A stretch of 64,000 nucleotides of DNA from Trebonia sp963836195 (GTDB taxonomy: Bacteria > Actinomycetota > Actinomycetes > Streptosporangiales > Streptosporangiaceae). Made by a program: the position numbers and the translations under genes. Shown piece by piece: positions 11,159 through 19,526 of the stretch. A model generated the notes under the pieces. That model searched no databases and was not told the origin of the DNA. It saw nothing but the letters and a program-made list of their open reading frames with translations. The stretch lies in assembly GCA_963836195.1 (NCBI GenBank), contig CAWIIX010000002.1, forward strand, positions 1 through 64,000, read 5' to 3'. Every line of letters begins with the position of its first letter. Position 1 is the stretch's first letter.

Positions 11159-12295
11159 GTGGCAAGTGGCCAGGAGGAGCAGCCGAAGCAGCGCGGTTCA
11201 CGGCAGGGCGGCTTCGTCGTGGCGAAGCCGTTCGGCATCCCCGTGCATGTCTCGCCGTACTGGTTCATCATCGCCGGCGTCTTCATCGTCATCTACGCCA
11301 ACGAGCTCTCCGGCAGCCTCCAGGGCGCCACCACCAGGTACCTGGTCGCGGCCGCGTTCGTGGTTCTGCTCTACGTCTCGGTCCTCATCCACGAGCTGAG
11401 CCACTCGGTGGTGGCGCGAGGCTACGGCCTCCCGGTCCGGCGGATCGTGCTGTGGCCGCTCGGCGGCGTCTCCGAGATCGACCGCGAGGCGCCCACCCCC
11501 GGCCGCGAGTTCGCGATCGCGGCGGCCGGCCCGGCCCTCTCGCTGGTCCTCGGCGGGATCGGCTGGGGCCTCTACCAGGTCGTCAACACCGGCGTGGCCG
11601 GCGTGCTGATCAGGCAGCTGGTCTTCGCCAACGTCATCGTCGGGCTCTTCAACCTGCTGCCCGGCCTGCCGCTGGACGGCGGCCGGATGCTGCGGGCGGT
11701 CATCTGGCTGTTCACCAAGAAGCCGAACACCGCCACCATCGCCGCCGCCTGGACCGGGCGGGCGCTCGCGCTGGGGCTGCTGGCGCTGCCGTTCTACACC
11801 GGCCGCCTGGCCGGCGGGGACATGGTGTCCACGATCTGGGTCATCGTGATCGCCGGGTTCATGTGGACCGGCGCGACGCAGTCGATCAAGGCGACCAGGT
11901 TCCGCGAGCGGCTGCCCGCGCTGCAGGCCCGCCGGCTGGCCCGCAAGGCCATCTCGGTCCCGGCCAGCACGCCGCTGGCGGAGGCGGTCAGGCGGGCCGA
12001 CGAGGCCGGCGCGCGCGCGATCGTCGTCGTCGACCACGAGAACACGCCGATCGCGATCGTCAACGAGAGCGCGGTGACGGCCACCCCGCCCGAGCGCCGG
12101 CCCTGGGTCGACGTCGGCACGCTGGCCCGGACGATCGACCCGAGCCTGGTACTCAACGCCGACATCGGCGGGATGGCGCTGCTCGACGCCCTCCGCCGGG
12201 CCCCGGCGACCGAGTACCTGCTGACCGAGGAGAGCGGCGAGGTCTACGGGGTGCTCGCCACCCGCGATCTCGACCAGGTCTTCGCCGGGGTCTGA
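11159..12295 (+). CDS. Site-2 protease family (M50) metalloprotease with C-terminal CBS region
   Basis: Intramembrane zinc protease. The HELSH motif is at residues 78-82 in the second transmembrane segment, and the third zinc ligand is D173 in NLLPGLPLDGG. About six helices are predicted. Residues from about 240 to the end resemble a pair of CBS motifs (ISVPASTPLAEAVRRADE and later EVYGVLATRDLDQVF), as in the Rip3-type branch. The GTG start is the first codon of the reading frame that leads into the amphipathic start. Substrates are unknown. The gene is the usual upstream neighbour of trmI and the proteasome genes. Confidence 0.88.
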   Translation: MASGQEEQPKQRGSRQGGFVVAKPFGIPVHVSPYWFIIAGVFIVIYANELSGSLQGATTRYLVAAAFVVLLYVSVLIHELSHSVVARGYGLPVRRIVLWPLGGVSEIDREAPTPGREFAIAAAGPALSLVLGGIGWGLYQVVNTGVAGVLIRQLVFANVIVGLFNLLPGLPLDGGRMLRAVIWLFTKKPNTATIAAAWTGRALALGLLALPFYTGRLAGGDMVSTIWVIVIAGFMWTGATQSIKATRFRERLPALQARRLARKAISVPASTPLAEAVRRADEAGARAIVVVDHENTPIAIVNESAVTATPPERRPWVDVGTLARTIDPSLVLNADIGGMALLDALRRAPATEYLLTEESGEVYGVLATRDLDQVFAGV

Positions 12296-12314
12296 CGGTG
12301 GCTACCCTAGCCGG

Positions 12315-13331
12315 GTGACACAGCGCAAGGCAGCTCAGCGCGGCCCGTTCGCGGCCGGAGACCAGGTGCAGCTCACCGACCCCAAGGGGCGGATGCACCA
12401 GATAGTCCTGCAACCGGGGGCATCGTTCCACACCCACCGGGGGGCGCTCAGTCACGATGACCTGATCGGCGAGCCCGAGGGCAGCGTGGTGACCGCCACC
12501 AGCGGCACCCAGTACGTGGCCCTGCGCCCCCTGCTGGCCGACTTCACGCTGGCCATGAAGCGCGGCGCGACCATCGTCTACCCCAAGGACGCGGCCCAGA
12601 TCCTCGCCTACGCCGATATCTTCCCCGGCGCCCGGGTGATCGAGGCGGGGGCGGGCTCGGGGGCGCTGTCGTGCTGGCTGCTGCGGGCGGCCGGCCCGGA
12701 CGGCGAGGTCGTCTCGTTCGAGGCCAGGGCCGACTTCGCCGAAATCGCCCGTGAAAATGTAAGAAGATATTTCGGAGAGGTCCCCTCGTGGTGGCGGTTG
12801 GTCACCGCCCCGCTGTCGGCGAGGGCTGCCCTCGACCCGAGTTTCCGAACGGACCGGGCCTACTCCCTGAGGAAGGATCCGGGCGTGGACGACGCGGCCG
12901 GCGCCGACGGGGCGGGCCAAGAAGCCGTCAGCCCGGGCCCGGGCGACGGCGGCGCGACCGCGCTTCCCGGCACCTTCGACCGGGTGATCCTCGACATGCT
13001 CGCCCCCTGGGAGAACGTCGCCGAGGCGGCCCGCGCCCTCATCCCGGGCGGGCTGATCTGCTGCTACGTCGCCACCACGACGCAGCTGTCGCGGATCGTG
13101 GAGGAGCTGCGGTCGCACGGCTCGTTCTACGAGCCGGCCGCCTGGGAGACCCTCTACCGAGGCTGGCACGTCGAGGGCCTGGCGGTCCGGCCGGACCACC
13201 GGATGATCGGCCACACCGGGTTTCTGGTGACCGCGCGGCGGCTCGCCGACGGCGTCACGCCGCCCGCTCGGCGTCGCCGGCCAGCCAAGGGATCGCTTCC
13301 GGAGAGTGACGCGGAGCCGTCCGCCGGATGA
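12315..13331 (+). CDS. trmI: tRNA (adenine-58-N1)-methyltransferase
   Basis: Methylates A58 in the T-loop of tRNA using S-adenosylmethionine. An N-terminal beta domain (residues 1-85) is followed by a Rossmann methyltransferase fold with motif I EAGAGSGALSCWLLRAA near residue 110 and VILDMLAPWENV near residue 226. GTG start is 19 bases after the protease stop, so it is probably co-transcribed. Odd: between WWRL and FDRVILDML there is a stretch of about 60 residues rich in Gly/Ala/Asp that most homologues replace with a short loop. It may be a surface insertion. Confidence 0.87.
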   Translation: MTQRKAAQRGPFAAGDQVQLTDPKGRMHQIVLQPGASFHTHRGALSHDDLIGEPEGSVVTATSGTQYVALRPLLADFTLAMKRGATIVYPKDAAQILAYADIFPGARVIEAGAGSGALSCWLLRAAGPDGEVVSFEARADFAEIARENVRRYFGEVPSWWRLVTAPLSARAALDPSFRTDRAYSLRKDPGVDDAAGADGAGQEAVSPGPGDGGATALPGTFDRVILDMLAPWENVAEAARALIPGGLICCYVATTTQLSRIVEELRSHGSFYEPAAWETLYRGWHVEGLAVRPDHRMIGHTGFLVTARRLADGVTPPARRRRPAKGSLPESDAEPSAG

Positions 13332-13506
13332 ATAATCACAATACGTGACAGCAATATAACTCTGTGCTGAACACAGGGCGCTGGCCTGCGGTTTCTTCCT
13401 GGCGAGCGAGCTGAGTGACCAATCGAGTACTCGCTGGGATGTTAGGAAAGACCGCCAGATAGGTAAGGTCGAGTTAGTTCATACTCCCCGGGAGGAGGTG
13501 AGGGCC

Positions 13507-15306
13507 GTGGTAGCTAGGGACGAGAGCGGACGGGGTTCTCGGCACGAGGATGAGGTGGGCAGCCTTACCGCGCAGATCTCCTTCCTCGATGAAGAGATCG
13601 CTGTTCTGCGCCGAAGGCTCGCCGATTCACCACGTCAGGTCCGCTTGCTCGAAGAGCGGCTCCGCGAGACAGAGTCCTCGCTCACGTCGGTCACCACTCA
13701 GAATGAGCGGCTGGCGGCGACGCTGCGCGAGGCACGAGACCAGATCGTGGCGCTCAAGGAGGAGGTCGACCGGCTGGCGCAGCCGCCGTCCGGCTTCGGC
13801 ATCTTCCTTGCCGTCTGCGAGGACAACACGGCCGACGTCTTCACCGGCGGCCGCAAGATGCGGGTCAACGTCAGCCCCAACATCGACCTCGACGAGCTCA
13901 AGCCCGGCCAGGAGGTCGTGCTCAACGAGGCGCTCAACGTCGTCATCGCCCAGGGTTACGAGACCATCGGCGAGATCGTCATGCTCAAGGAGCTGCTGGC
14001 CGACGGCGAGCGCGCCCTGGTGATCTCCCACGCCGATGAGGAGCGGGTGGTCAGGCTGGCCGCGCCGCTGATGGACCAGGTCCTCCGCAGCGGCGACTCG
14101 CTGCTGCTCGAGCCCAGGTCCGGCTACGTCTACGAGCGCATTCCGAAGGCGGAGGTCGAGGAGCTTATCCTCGAAGAGGTCCCCGACATCGCCTACACCG
14201 ACATCGGCGGTCTGACCTCGCAGATCGAGCAGATCAGGGACGCGATCGAGCTGCCCTACCTGCACGCCGACCTGTACAAGGAGCACCAGCTCCGCCCGCC
14301 CAAGGGCGTCCTGCTCTACGGCCCGCCCGGCTGCGGCAAGACGCTCATCGCCAAGGCGGTCGCCAACTCGCTCGCCAAGCAGGTCCAGACCAAGGCGGCG
14401 GCGGACGCCGCGGCCGGGATCACCGGGGCGAAGAAGCCCGCCGAGGGCAAGTCCTTCTTCCTCAACATCAAGGGCCCGGAGCTGCTGAACAAGTACGTCG
14501 GCGAGACCGAGCGGCACATCCGCCTGGTCTTCCAGCGGGCCCGCGAGAAGGCCTCAGAGGGCATGCCGGTGATCGTGTTCTTCGACGAGATGGACTCGAT
14601 CTTCCGCACCCGCGGGTCCGGGGTCTCCTCCGACGTGGAGAACACCATCGTCCCCCAGCTGCTGTCGGAGATCGACGGCGTTGAGGGCCTGGAGAACGTC
14701 ATCGTCATCGGCGCCTCCAACCGCGAGGACATGATCGACCCGGCGATCCTGCGGCCCGGCCGCCTGGACGTCAAGATCAAGATCGAGCGGCCGGACGCCG
14801 AGGCGGCCAAGGACATCTTCTCCAAGTACGTGCTCACGAATCTGCCGCTGCACCCTGACGACGTCAAGGAGCACGGCGGTTCCGAGCAGGAGACGGTGGA
14901 CGCGATGATCCAGCGGACCGTCGAGCGGATGTACACCGAGACCGAGGAGAACCGCTTCCTCGAGGTCACCTACGCCAACGGCGACAAGGAAGTCCTGTAC
15001 TTCAAGGACTTCAACTCCGGCGCCATGATCGAGAACATCGTGGCCCGCGCCAAGCAGATGGCCATCAAGCAGTTCCTCGACACCGGCCAGAAGGGCATCC
15101 GCGTCGCTCACCTCCTCGCCGCCTGCGTGGACGAGTTCAGCGAGAACGAGGACCTGCCCAACACCACCAACCCCGACGACTGGGCCCGCATCTCCGGCAA
15201 GAAGGGCGAGCGCATCGTCTACATCCGCACCCTGGTCTCGGGCAAGCAGGGCACCGAGGCAGGACGGTCCATCGACACGGTCGCGAACACCGGTCAGTAC
15301 CTTTGA
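13507..15306 (+). CDS. arc: Proteasome-associated AAA ATPase ARC/Mpa
   Basis: Hexameric unfoldase that recognises pupylated proteins and threads them into the 20S core. An N-terminal coiled coil (residues 12-80, leucine heptads such as LRRRLADSPRQVRLLEERL) captures Pup. Two OB domains follow, then the AAA module with Walker A GPPGCGKT at 272-279 and Walker B VIVFFDEMDS about 90 residues later. The C-terminus is QYL, the docking tail that inserts into the PrcA ring. GGAGGAGG at 13491-13498 lies 8 bases before the GTG at 13507, which is preferred over the GTG at 13498 that overlaps it. The 175-base upstream region holds a CTGTG/CACAG hairpin. Confidence 0.95.
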   Translation: MVARDESGRGSRHEDEVGSLTAQISFLDEEIAVLRRRLADSPRQVRLLEERLRETESSLTSVTTQNERLAATLREARDQIVALKEEVDRLAQPPSGFGIFLAVCEDNTADVFTGGRKMRVNVSPNIDLDELKPGQEVVLNEALNVVIAQGYETIGEIVMLKELLADGERALVISHADEERVVRLAAPLMDQVLRSGDSLLLEPRSGYVYERIPKAEVEELILEEVPDIAYTDIGGLTSQIEQIRDAIELPYLHADLYKEHQLRPPKGVLLYGPPGCGKTLIAKAVANSLAKQVQTKAAADAAAGITGAKKPAEGKSFFLNIKGPELLNKYVGETERHIRLVFQRAREKASEGMPVIVFFDEMDSIFRTRGSGVSSDVENTIVPQLLSEIDGVEGLENVIVIGASNREDMIDPAILRPGRLDVKIKIERPDAEAAKDIFSKYVLTNLPLHPDDVKEHGGSEQETVDAMIQRTVERMYTETEENRFLEVTYANGDKEVLYFKDFNSGAMIENIVARAKQMAIKQFLDTGQKGIRVAHLLAACVDEFSENEDLPNTTNPDDWARISGKKGERIVYIRTLVSGKQGTEAGRSIDTVANTGQYL

Positions 15307-15382
15307 TCGCACTGTACGCATCCGTTACAAGCAGGAGCGCGCCGGCAGCCGATGGTGTCTGCCGGCACTACGCTGAACAACT

Positions 15383-16897
15383 ATGAGCGTCTTGCGGGTC
15401 ATGAGCGCCGAGACCGAGTACGGCATCTCCGTACCGGGCCAGCCGGGCGCCAACGCGATGGTGACCTCATCGCAGATCGTCAACGCCTACCAGGCGGCCA
15501 CCGCCGCGCGGGCGCGCCGCGCCCGGTGGGACTTCGAGGAGGAGAACCCGCTCCGCGACGCCAGGGGGTTCGACCTGGCGCGCGAGACGGCGGATTCCAC
15601 CCAGCTCACGGACGAGGATCTGGGGCTGGCCAACGTCATCCTGACCAACGGGGCCCGGCTCTACGTCGATCACGCGCACCCGGAGTACTCGGCCCCCGAG
15701 TGCACCAACCCGCTCTCGGTGGTGATCTGGGACAAGGCGGGCGAGCGGATCATGGCGGCCGCCGCCGCCCAGGCCGCCACCGTGCCCGGCAGCCACCCGA
15801 TCCACCTGTACAAGAACAACACCGACAACAAGGGCGTCTCCTACGGCACCCATGAGAACTACCTCATGCGCCGCTCGACGCCGTTCGCCGACATCGTCAA
15901 GAACCTGACCCCGTTCTTCGTCACCCGCCAGGTGTTCTGCGGCGCGGGCCGGGTCGGGATCGGCGCCGACGGCCGCGGGACCGGGTTCCAGCTCAGCCAG
16001 CGGGCGGATTTCTTCGAGGTCGAGGTCGGCCTCGAGACGACCCTCAAGCGGCCGATCATCAACACCAGGGACGAACCGCACGCCGACCCCGAGAAGTACC
16101 GGCGGCTGCACGTCATCATCGGCGACGCCAACCTCAGCGAGGTGGCCACCTACCTGAAGATGGGCACCACCGCGCTGGTGCTGGCGATGATCGAGGACAA
16201 GTTCTTCAACTCCGACCTGTCCCTCGAGACTCCGGTGGCCGACCTGCGCGCGGTCTCCCACGACCCGTCGCTCCGGCAGCTGGTGACGCTGCGGGACGGC
16301 CGCAAGATGACCGCCGTCCAGCTCCAGACCGAGTACCTGGAGCTGGCCAGGAAGTTCACCGAGGACCGGTACGGGGCCGACGTCGACCCGATGACGGCGG
16401 ACGTGCTCGACCGCTGGGAGTCGGTCCTGACCCGGCTGGCCGAGGACCCGATGCAGCTCTCCCGCGAGCTCGACTGGGTGGCCAAGCTCGAGCTCCTCGA
16501 GGGCTACCGGCGCCGGGAGAACCTGGGCTGGGACGCCCCCAAGCTCGCGCTCTTCGACCTCCAGTACGCCGACGTCCGGCAGGAGAAGGGCCTCTACAAC
16601 CGGCTCGCCATCCGCGGTCGGATGATGCGGATGACCGACGAGCAGGCGATCGACTGGGCGATCGACAACCCGCCCGAGGACACCAGGGCGTACTTCCGCG
16701 GCCGGTGCCTGCGGCAGTACGCGGACTCGGTCGCGGCCGCGTCCTGGGACTCGGTGATCTTCGACGTCCCCGGCCGCGACTCGCTCCAGCGGGTGCCCAC
16801 GCTCGAGCCCCTGCGCGGCACCAAGGCGCACGTCGGCGCCCTTCTCGACCGCTGCCGGACCGCCGCCGAGCTGGTCGCCGCCCTCACCCAGCAGTAG
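15383..16897 (+). CDS. dop: Pup deamidase/depupylase
   Basis: Converts the C-terminal Gln of Pup to Glu before ligation, and removes Pup from substrates. It begins with MSVLRVMSAETEYGISVPGQ, the glutamine-synthetase-like fold start of this family, and keeps the longer Dop-type insertion (about residues 40-80) that distinguishes it from the ligase PafA. At 504 residues it has the standard length. A second ATG at 15401 is possible. It sits between arc and pup as in most actinomycetes. PafA is not in this window, consistent with its usual place further downstream or elsewhere. Confidence 0.95.
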   Translation: MSVLRVMSAETEYGISVPGQPGANAMVTSSQIVNAYQAATAARARRARWDFEEENPLRDARGFDLARETADSTQLTDEDLGLANVILTNGARLYVDHAHPEYSAPECTNPLSVVIWDKAGERIMAAAAAQAATVPGSHPIHLYKNNTDNKGVSYGTHENYLMRRSTPFADIVKNLTPFFVTRQVFCGAGRVGIGADGRGTGFQLSQRADFFEVEVGLETTLKRPIINTRDEPHADPEKYRRLHVIIGDANLSEVATYLKMGTTALVLAMIEDKFFNSDLSLETPVADLRAVSHDPSLRQLVTLRDGRKMTAVQLQTEYLELARKFTEDRYGADVDPMTADVLDRWESVLTRLAEDPMQLSRELDWVAKLELLEGYRRRENLGWDAPKLALFDLQYADVRQEKGLYNRLAIRGRMMRMTDEQAIDWAIDNPPEDTRAYFRGRCLRQYADSVAAASWDSVIFDVPGRDSLQRVPTLEPLRGTKAHVGALLDRCRTAAELVAALTQQ

Positions 16898-16980
16898 TAG
16901 CCGCGTAGCGACTTCATTCCAATGCTGGTCGGGCAGGGTTGGGCGGGACTCCGGCGGGCGAGGATAACGTTAGAACTGTC

Positions 16981-17007
16981 GAGGGGCAGGCGCCCCTCCG
17001 AAGGAGG
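16981..17007 (+). promoter_or_regulatory. pup leader hairpin and strong ribosome binding site
   Basis: GAGGGGC-aggc-GCCCCTC forms a compact hairpin at 16981-16998. It is followed directly by AAGGAGG at 17001-17007, nine bases before the pup ATG. The perfect Shine-Dalgarno and short stem fit high translation of this small tag protein. Confidence 0.5.
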
Positions 17008-17015
17008 TACCGCAG

Positions 17016-17225
17016 ATGGCGACGAACGACAAGGGTGGCCAGCGGCAGACGACGCGGCGCACCGACGAGACCGAAGAGGACCAGGCGGCGTCGACCGAGG
17101 AGGTCAAGGAGCGGCACGAGAAGCTCTCCGACGACGTGGACGCGATCCTCGACGAGATCGACGAGGTGCTGGAGGAGAACGCCGAGGAGTTCGTCCGCTC
17201 CTACGTCCAAAAGGGCGGCCAGTAG
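17016..17225 (+). CDS. pup: Prokaryotic ubiquitin-like protein Pup
   Basis: 69-residue, intrinsically disordered protein tag that is linked to lysines of substrates. The sequence is highly charged, with the conserved helix-forming part (LSDDVDAILDEIDEVLEENA) that binds the ARC coiled coil, and it ends in GGQ. The terminal Gln means that the Dop-catalysed deamidation to Glu is needed before ligation. The start is fixed by AAGGAGG nine bases upstream. Confidence 0.97.
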   Translation: MATNDKGGQRQTTRRTDETEEDQAASTEEVKERHEKLSDDVDAILDEIDEVLEENAEEFVRSYVQKGGQ

Positions 17226-17364
17226 CCGATCCGCGTCCCGTCGGCACGGTCGCCGGCGGGTTCGCGGTCGGTTCGCGGTGAGCAGAACAAACCAGCTTTA
17301 ACAGCATTCACAACGGGCGGTAGTGTCGGCTCAAGAACAACAGGGTCACCAGAGAGGCGGCGGC

Positions 17365-18241
17365 GTGGGAGAGTTCTTCGACGGCACGGCTGGACAGCCG
17401 GCCGCGTTCATGACGGCTCGAGTCCCGTCCTTCACTGACTTTCTGGCCGGCGTACCAGCCGGACCTGCTGCCGGCCGGCTTCCGCGGCCGGGGTCTCCCC
17501 GGCGGCGACGCCGCCAGCGAGGTGATCAAGAACCTGCCCCACGCCACCACGATCGTGGCCGCGGTCTGCGAGCGCGGCGTCGTGATGGCGGGCGACCGCC
17601 GGGCCACCGCCGGGAACATGATCTCCAAGCGGGACGTGGACAAGGTGTTCCGCAGCGACGAGTTCTCCGCCGTCGCGATCGCCGGCGTCTACGCGATGGG
17701 GCTCGAGTTCGTGCGGCTGTTCCAGGTCGAGCTCGAGCACTACGAGAAGATGGAGGGCCGTTCGCTCTCGCTCGAGGGCAAGGCCAACCGGCTCGCCAAG
17801 ATGGTCAGGGACAACCTCGGCCCGGCCATGCAGGGCCTCGCCGTCGTCCCGCTGTTCACCGGGTACGACGAGGAGACCGGGATCGGCCGGATCTTCAGCT
17901 ACGACGTGGCGGGCGGCCCGTACGAGGAGTTCCGCTACCACTCGATCGGGTCGGGCTCGATCTTCGCCCGGGGCTCGCTGAAGAAGCTCTACCGCGACGA
18001 CATGTCCGTGTCCGACGCGGTCCTGTGCTGCGTGCAGGCGCTGTACGACGCGGCCGACGACGACTCCGCCACCGGCGGCCCCGACCTTCCCCGGCAGATC
18101 TTCCCGGTGGTCGCCACGATCACCGACGACGGCTTCCGGCGGCTGCCCGACGCCGAGGCGGCCGAGATCGGGCAGCAGGTCGTGGCGGGCCGGATGCAGT
18201 CGCCCGACGGCCCCAACGCCCCGCTCAGGACGGCCAGCTGA
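17365..18241 (+). CDS. prcB: Proteasome subunit beta (single-base frameshift in the propeptide)
   Basis: Catalytic subunit of the 20S core. The propeptide is removed to expose the N-terminal nucleophile Thr in HATTIVAAV (codon near 17546). The fold then follows with GVVMAGDRRATAGNMI and the C-terminal half including DDDSATGGPDL. The propeptide starts in one frame (MTARVPSFTDFLAG) and continues in the next (YQPDLLPAGFRGRG). One extra G at about 17452 reconciles them, giving 291 residues. GTG at 17365 follows GAGAGG at 17352-17357. A protein could also begin at the ATG at 17522, with a very short propeptide. An indel error is likeliest because the enzyme is otherwise intact. Confidence 0.9.
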
Positions 18242-18319
18242 CCGGCGTCGGCGACGTGCTGAGGGCATCCGCCCCCGATAAGCCCCTGCTCACCCTCGAC
18301 AGCAAAGGAAGCGCCCGCG

Positions 18320-19225
18320 GTGTCTATGCCGTTTTACGTGTCGCCTGAACAGCAGATGCGTGACAAGTCCGACTACGCGCGCAAGGGCGTCGGGCGAAGC
18401 CGCAGCTCGGTGGTGCTGCAGTACGACGGCGGCATCCTGATGGCGACGCCGAACGCGTCGACCGTGCTGCACAAGATCAGCGAGATCTACGACCGGATCG
18501 CGTTCGCTGCCGTCGGCCGGTACAACGAGTACGAGGTGCTGCGCAAGGCGGGCGTCACCTACGCCGACCTCACCGGCTACTCGTTCGACCGGGGCGACGT
18601 CACCGCCCGCGGCCTCGCGAACTGGTACGCACAGCAGCTCGGCACCAGCTTCACCGAGTCGATGAAGCCGTACGAGGTGGAGATCGTGGTGGCGGAGGTC
18701 GGCGCGCGGCCGGACGACGACCAGATCTACCGGATCTCATGGGACGGCTCGGTCTCCGACGAGCCGGGCTTCGTCGCCTTCGGCGGCCAGGCCGACCAGG
18801 TCTCGGCCGCCCTGAAGGAGGCGTTCTCCGACAACATGTCGCTGACGGAGGCGCTCGGCGCGGCGCTGACCGCCCTGACCGCCCCGCCGGCCGCCACCCC
18901 GGCCGCCTCCGGGACGGCCGCCTCGGCGGCCTCGACGGCGGGCAACGGAACGCCGACCGAGCTGACCGCCTCGCAGCTGGAGATCGCGATCCTCGACCGC
19001 GCCCGCGCCCACCGCACGTTCCGCCGCCTGCAGGGCCCCCGCCTCGAGGAGCTGATCGCGGAGTCCCGCTCGGCCTCGGCCGCCCCTGCGGCAGCGCCCG
19101 CCGCCGAGCCAGCGCCCCCCTCCGGGGCCGCGTCCGGCCCCGGGTCCACCCCGGCCTCCGACGACCCCCCCACCGGCCCCGCCGCCGGCAGCGACGGCAT
19201 CCCCAAGCCCCCCAAGGCCAAGTAG
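18320..19225 (+). CDS. prcA: Proteasome subunit alpha
   Basis: Forms the outer rings of the 20S core and receives the ARC tail. It starts MPFYVSPEQQMRDKSDYARKG, the gate-forming N-terminus, and has RSSVVLQYDGGILMATPN near residue 35. AAGGAAG at 18304-18310 suits the GTG at 18320 better than the ATG six bases later. Its length, 301 residues, exceeds the usual 230-260. There is an Ala/Thr/Gly-rich stretch at about 190-215, then a conserved helix (LEIAILDRARAHRTFRRL), then a Pro/Ala/Ser-rich tail of about 55 residues that is probably disordered. Confidence 0.94.
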   Translation: MSMPFYVSPEQQMRDKSDYARKGVGRSRSSVVLQYDGGILMATPNASTVLHKISEIYDRIAFAAVGRYNEYEVLRKAGVTYADLTGYSFDRGDVTARGLANWYAQQLGTSFTESMKPYEVEIVVAEVGARPDDDQIYRISWDGSVSDEPGFVAFGGQADQVSAALKEAFSDNMSLTEALGAALTALTAPPAATPAASGTAASAASTAGNGTPTELTASQLEIAILDRARAHRTFRRLQGPRLEELIAESRSASAAPAAAPAAEPAPPSGAASGPGSTPASDDPPTGPAAGSDGIPKPPKAK

Positions 19226-19266
19226 CCACCGAGCGCCCCGCGCACCCCACCGCGACCACGCACCAC

Positions 19267-19299
19267 CAGCGCCCCGCATCCCCAGGATGCCGGGCGCTG
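19267..19299. terminator. Hairpin after prcA
   Basis: CAGCGCCC-c-GCATCC, loop CCA, GGATGC-c-GGGCGCTG. Fourteen pairs are interrupted by one C-C mismatch. There is no T-tract, as is common in high-GC actinomycetes. It lies 42 bases past the prcA stop. Confidence 0.6.
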
Positions 19300-19350
19300 T
19301 CGCGTCTAACCTGCCTCGCCCCACCTCGGCCGAGCACCATCACCGTCAGC

Positions 19351-19364
19351 GATAACAGCAAGAA
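19351..19364 (+). repeat. Copy 2 of GATAACAGCAAGAA
   Basis: Exact copy, left of the 19398-19433 palindrome; the next copy begins 113 bases further on. Confidence 0.75.
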
Positions 19365-19397
19365 GTGGCCTGCCATCCCGGCGGGACGCATGATCAT

Positions 19398-19433
19398 GGA
19401 TCGTTGTGTACACCCGGCTGTACACAACGATCC
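19398..19433. repeat. Perfect 15-bp palindrome between convergent genes
   Basis: GGATCGTTGTGTACA, loop CCCGGC, TGTACACAACGATCC. It is flanked by further partial symmetry (ATGATCAT on the left, ATCATC on the right). Its AT content is higher than its surroundings, unlike a GC-rich terminator stem. It could act as a bidirectional terminator or a protein site. Confidence 0.6.
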
Positions 19434-19463
19434 ATCATCTTCATCCCGTCGCGCGGCAAGCGG

Positions 19464-19477
19464 GATAACAGCAAGAA
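19464..19477 (+). repeat. Copy 3 of GATAACAGCAAGAA
   Basis: Exact copy. Read on the minus strand it follows an 8-bp stem (CGGCCGAC/GTCGGCCG) as TTTCTTGCTGTTATC, 49 bases after the carboxyltransferase stop. At this locus it therefore could be the T-rich tail of a terminator. Confidence 0.75.
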
Positions 19478-19526
19478 ACGGCCGACTCGAGGCGGTAGCC
19501 CCGGCGTCGGCCGCTTACCTGTATGC

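Larger units (their letters stand above)
19226..19526. other. Convergent intergenic region with two palindromes and two repeat copies
   Basis: Lies between the stops of prcA (plus) and the carboxyltransferase gene (minus). It has no credible gene. It holds a terminator-like hairpin (19267-19299), a perfect 15-bp palindrome (19398-19433) and two direct copies of GATAACAGCAAGAA that bracket the palindrome. Confidence 0.7.

Noticed and set aside
19351..19477. Pairs of GATAACAGCAAGAA as a CRISPR array
   Set aside because: Only two copies per locus, spacing above 100 bases, a 14-base unit without internal dyad, and no cas genes nearby.
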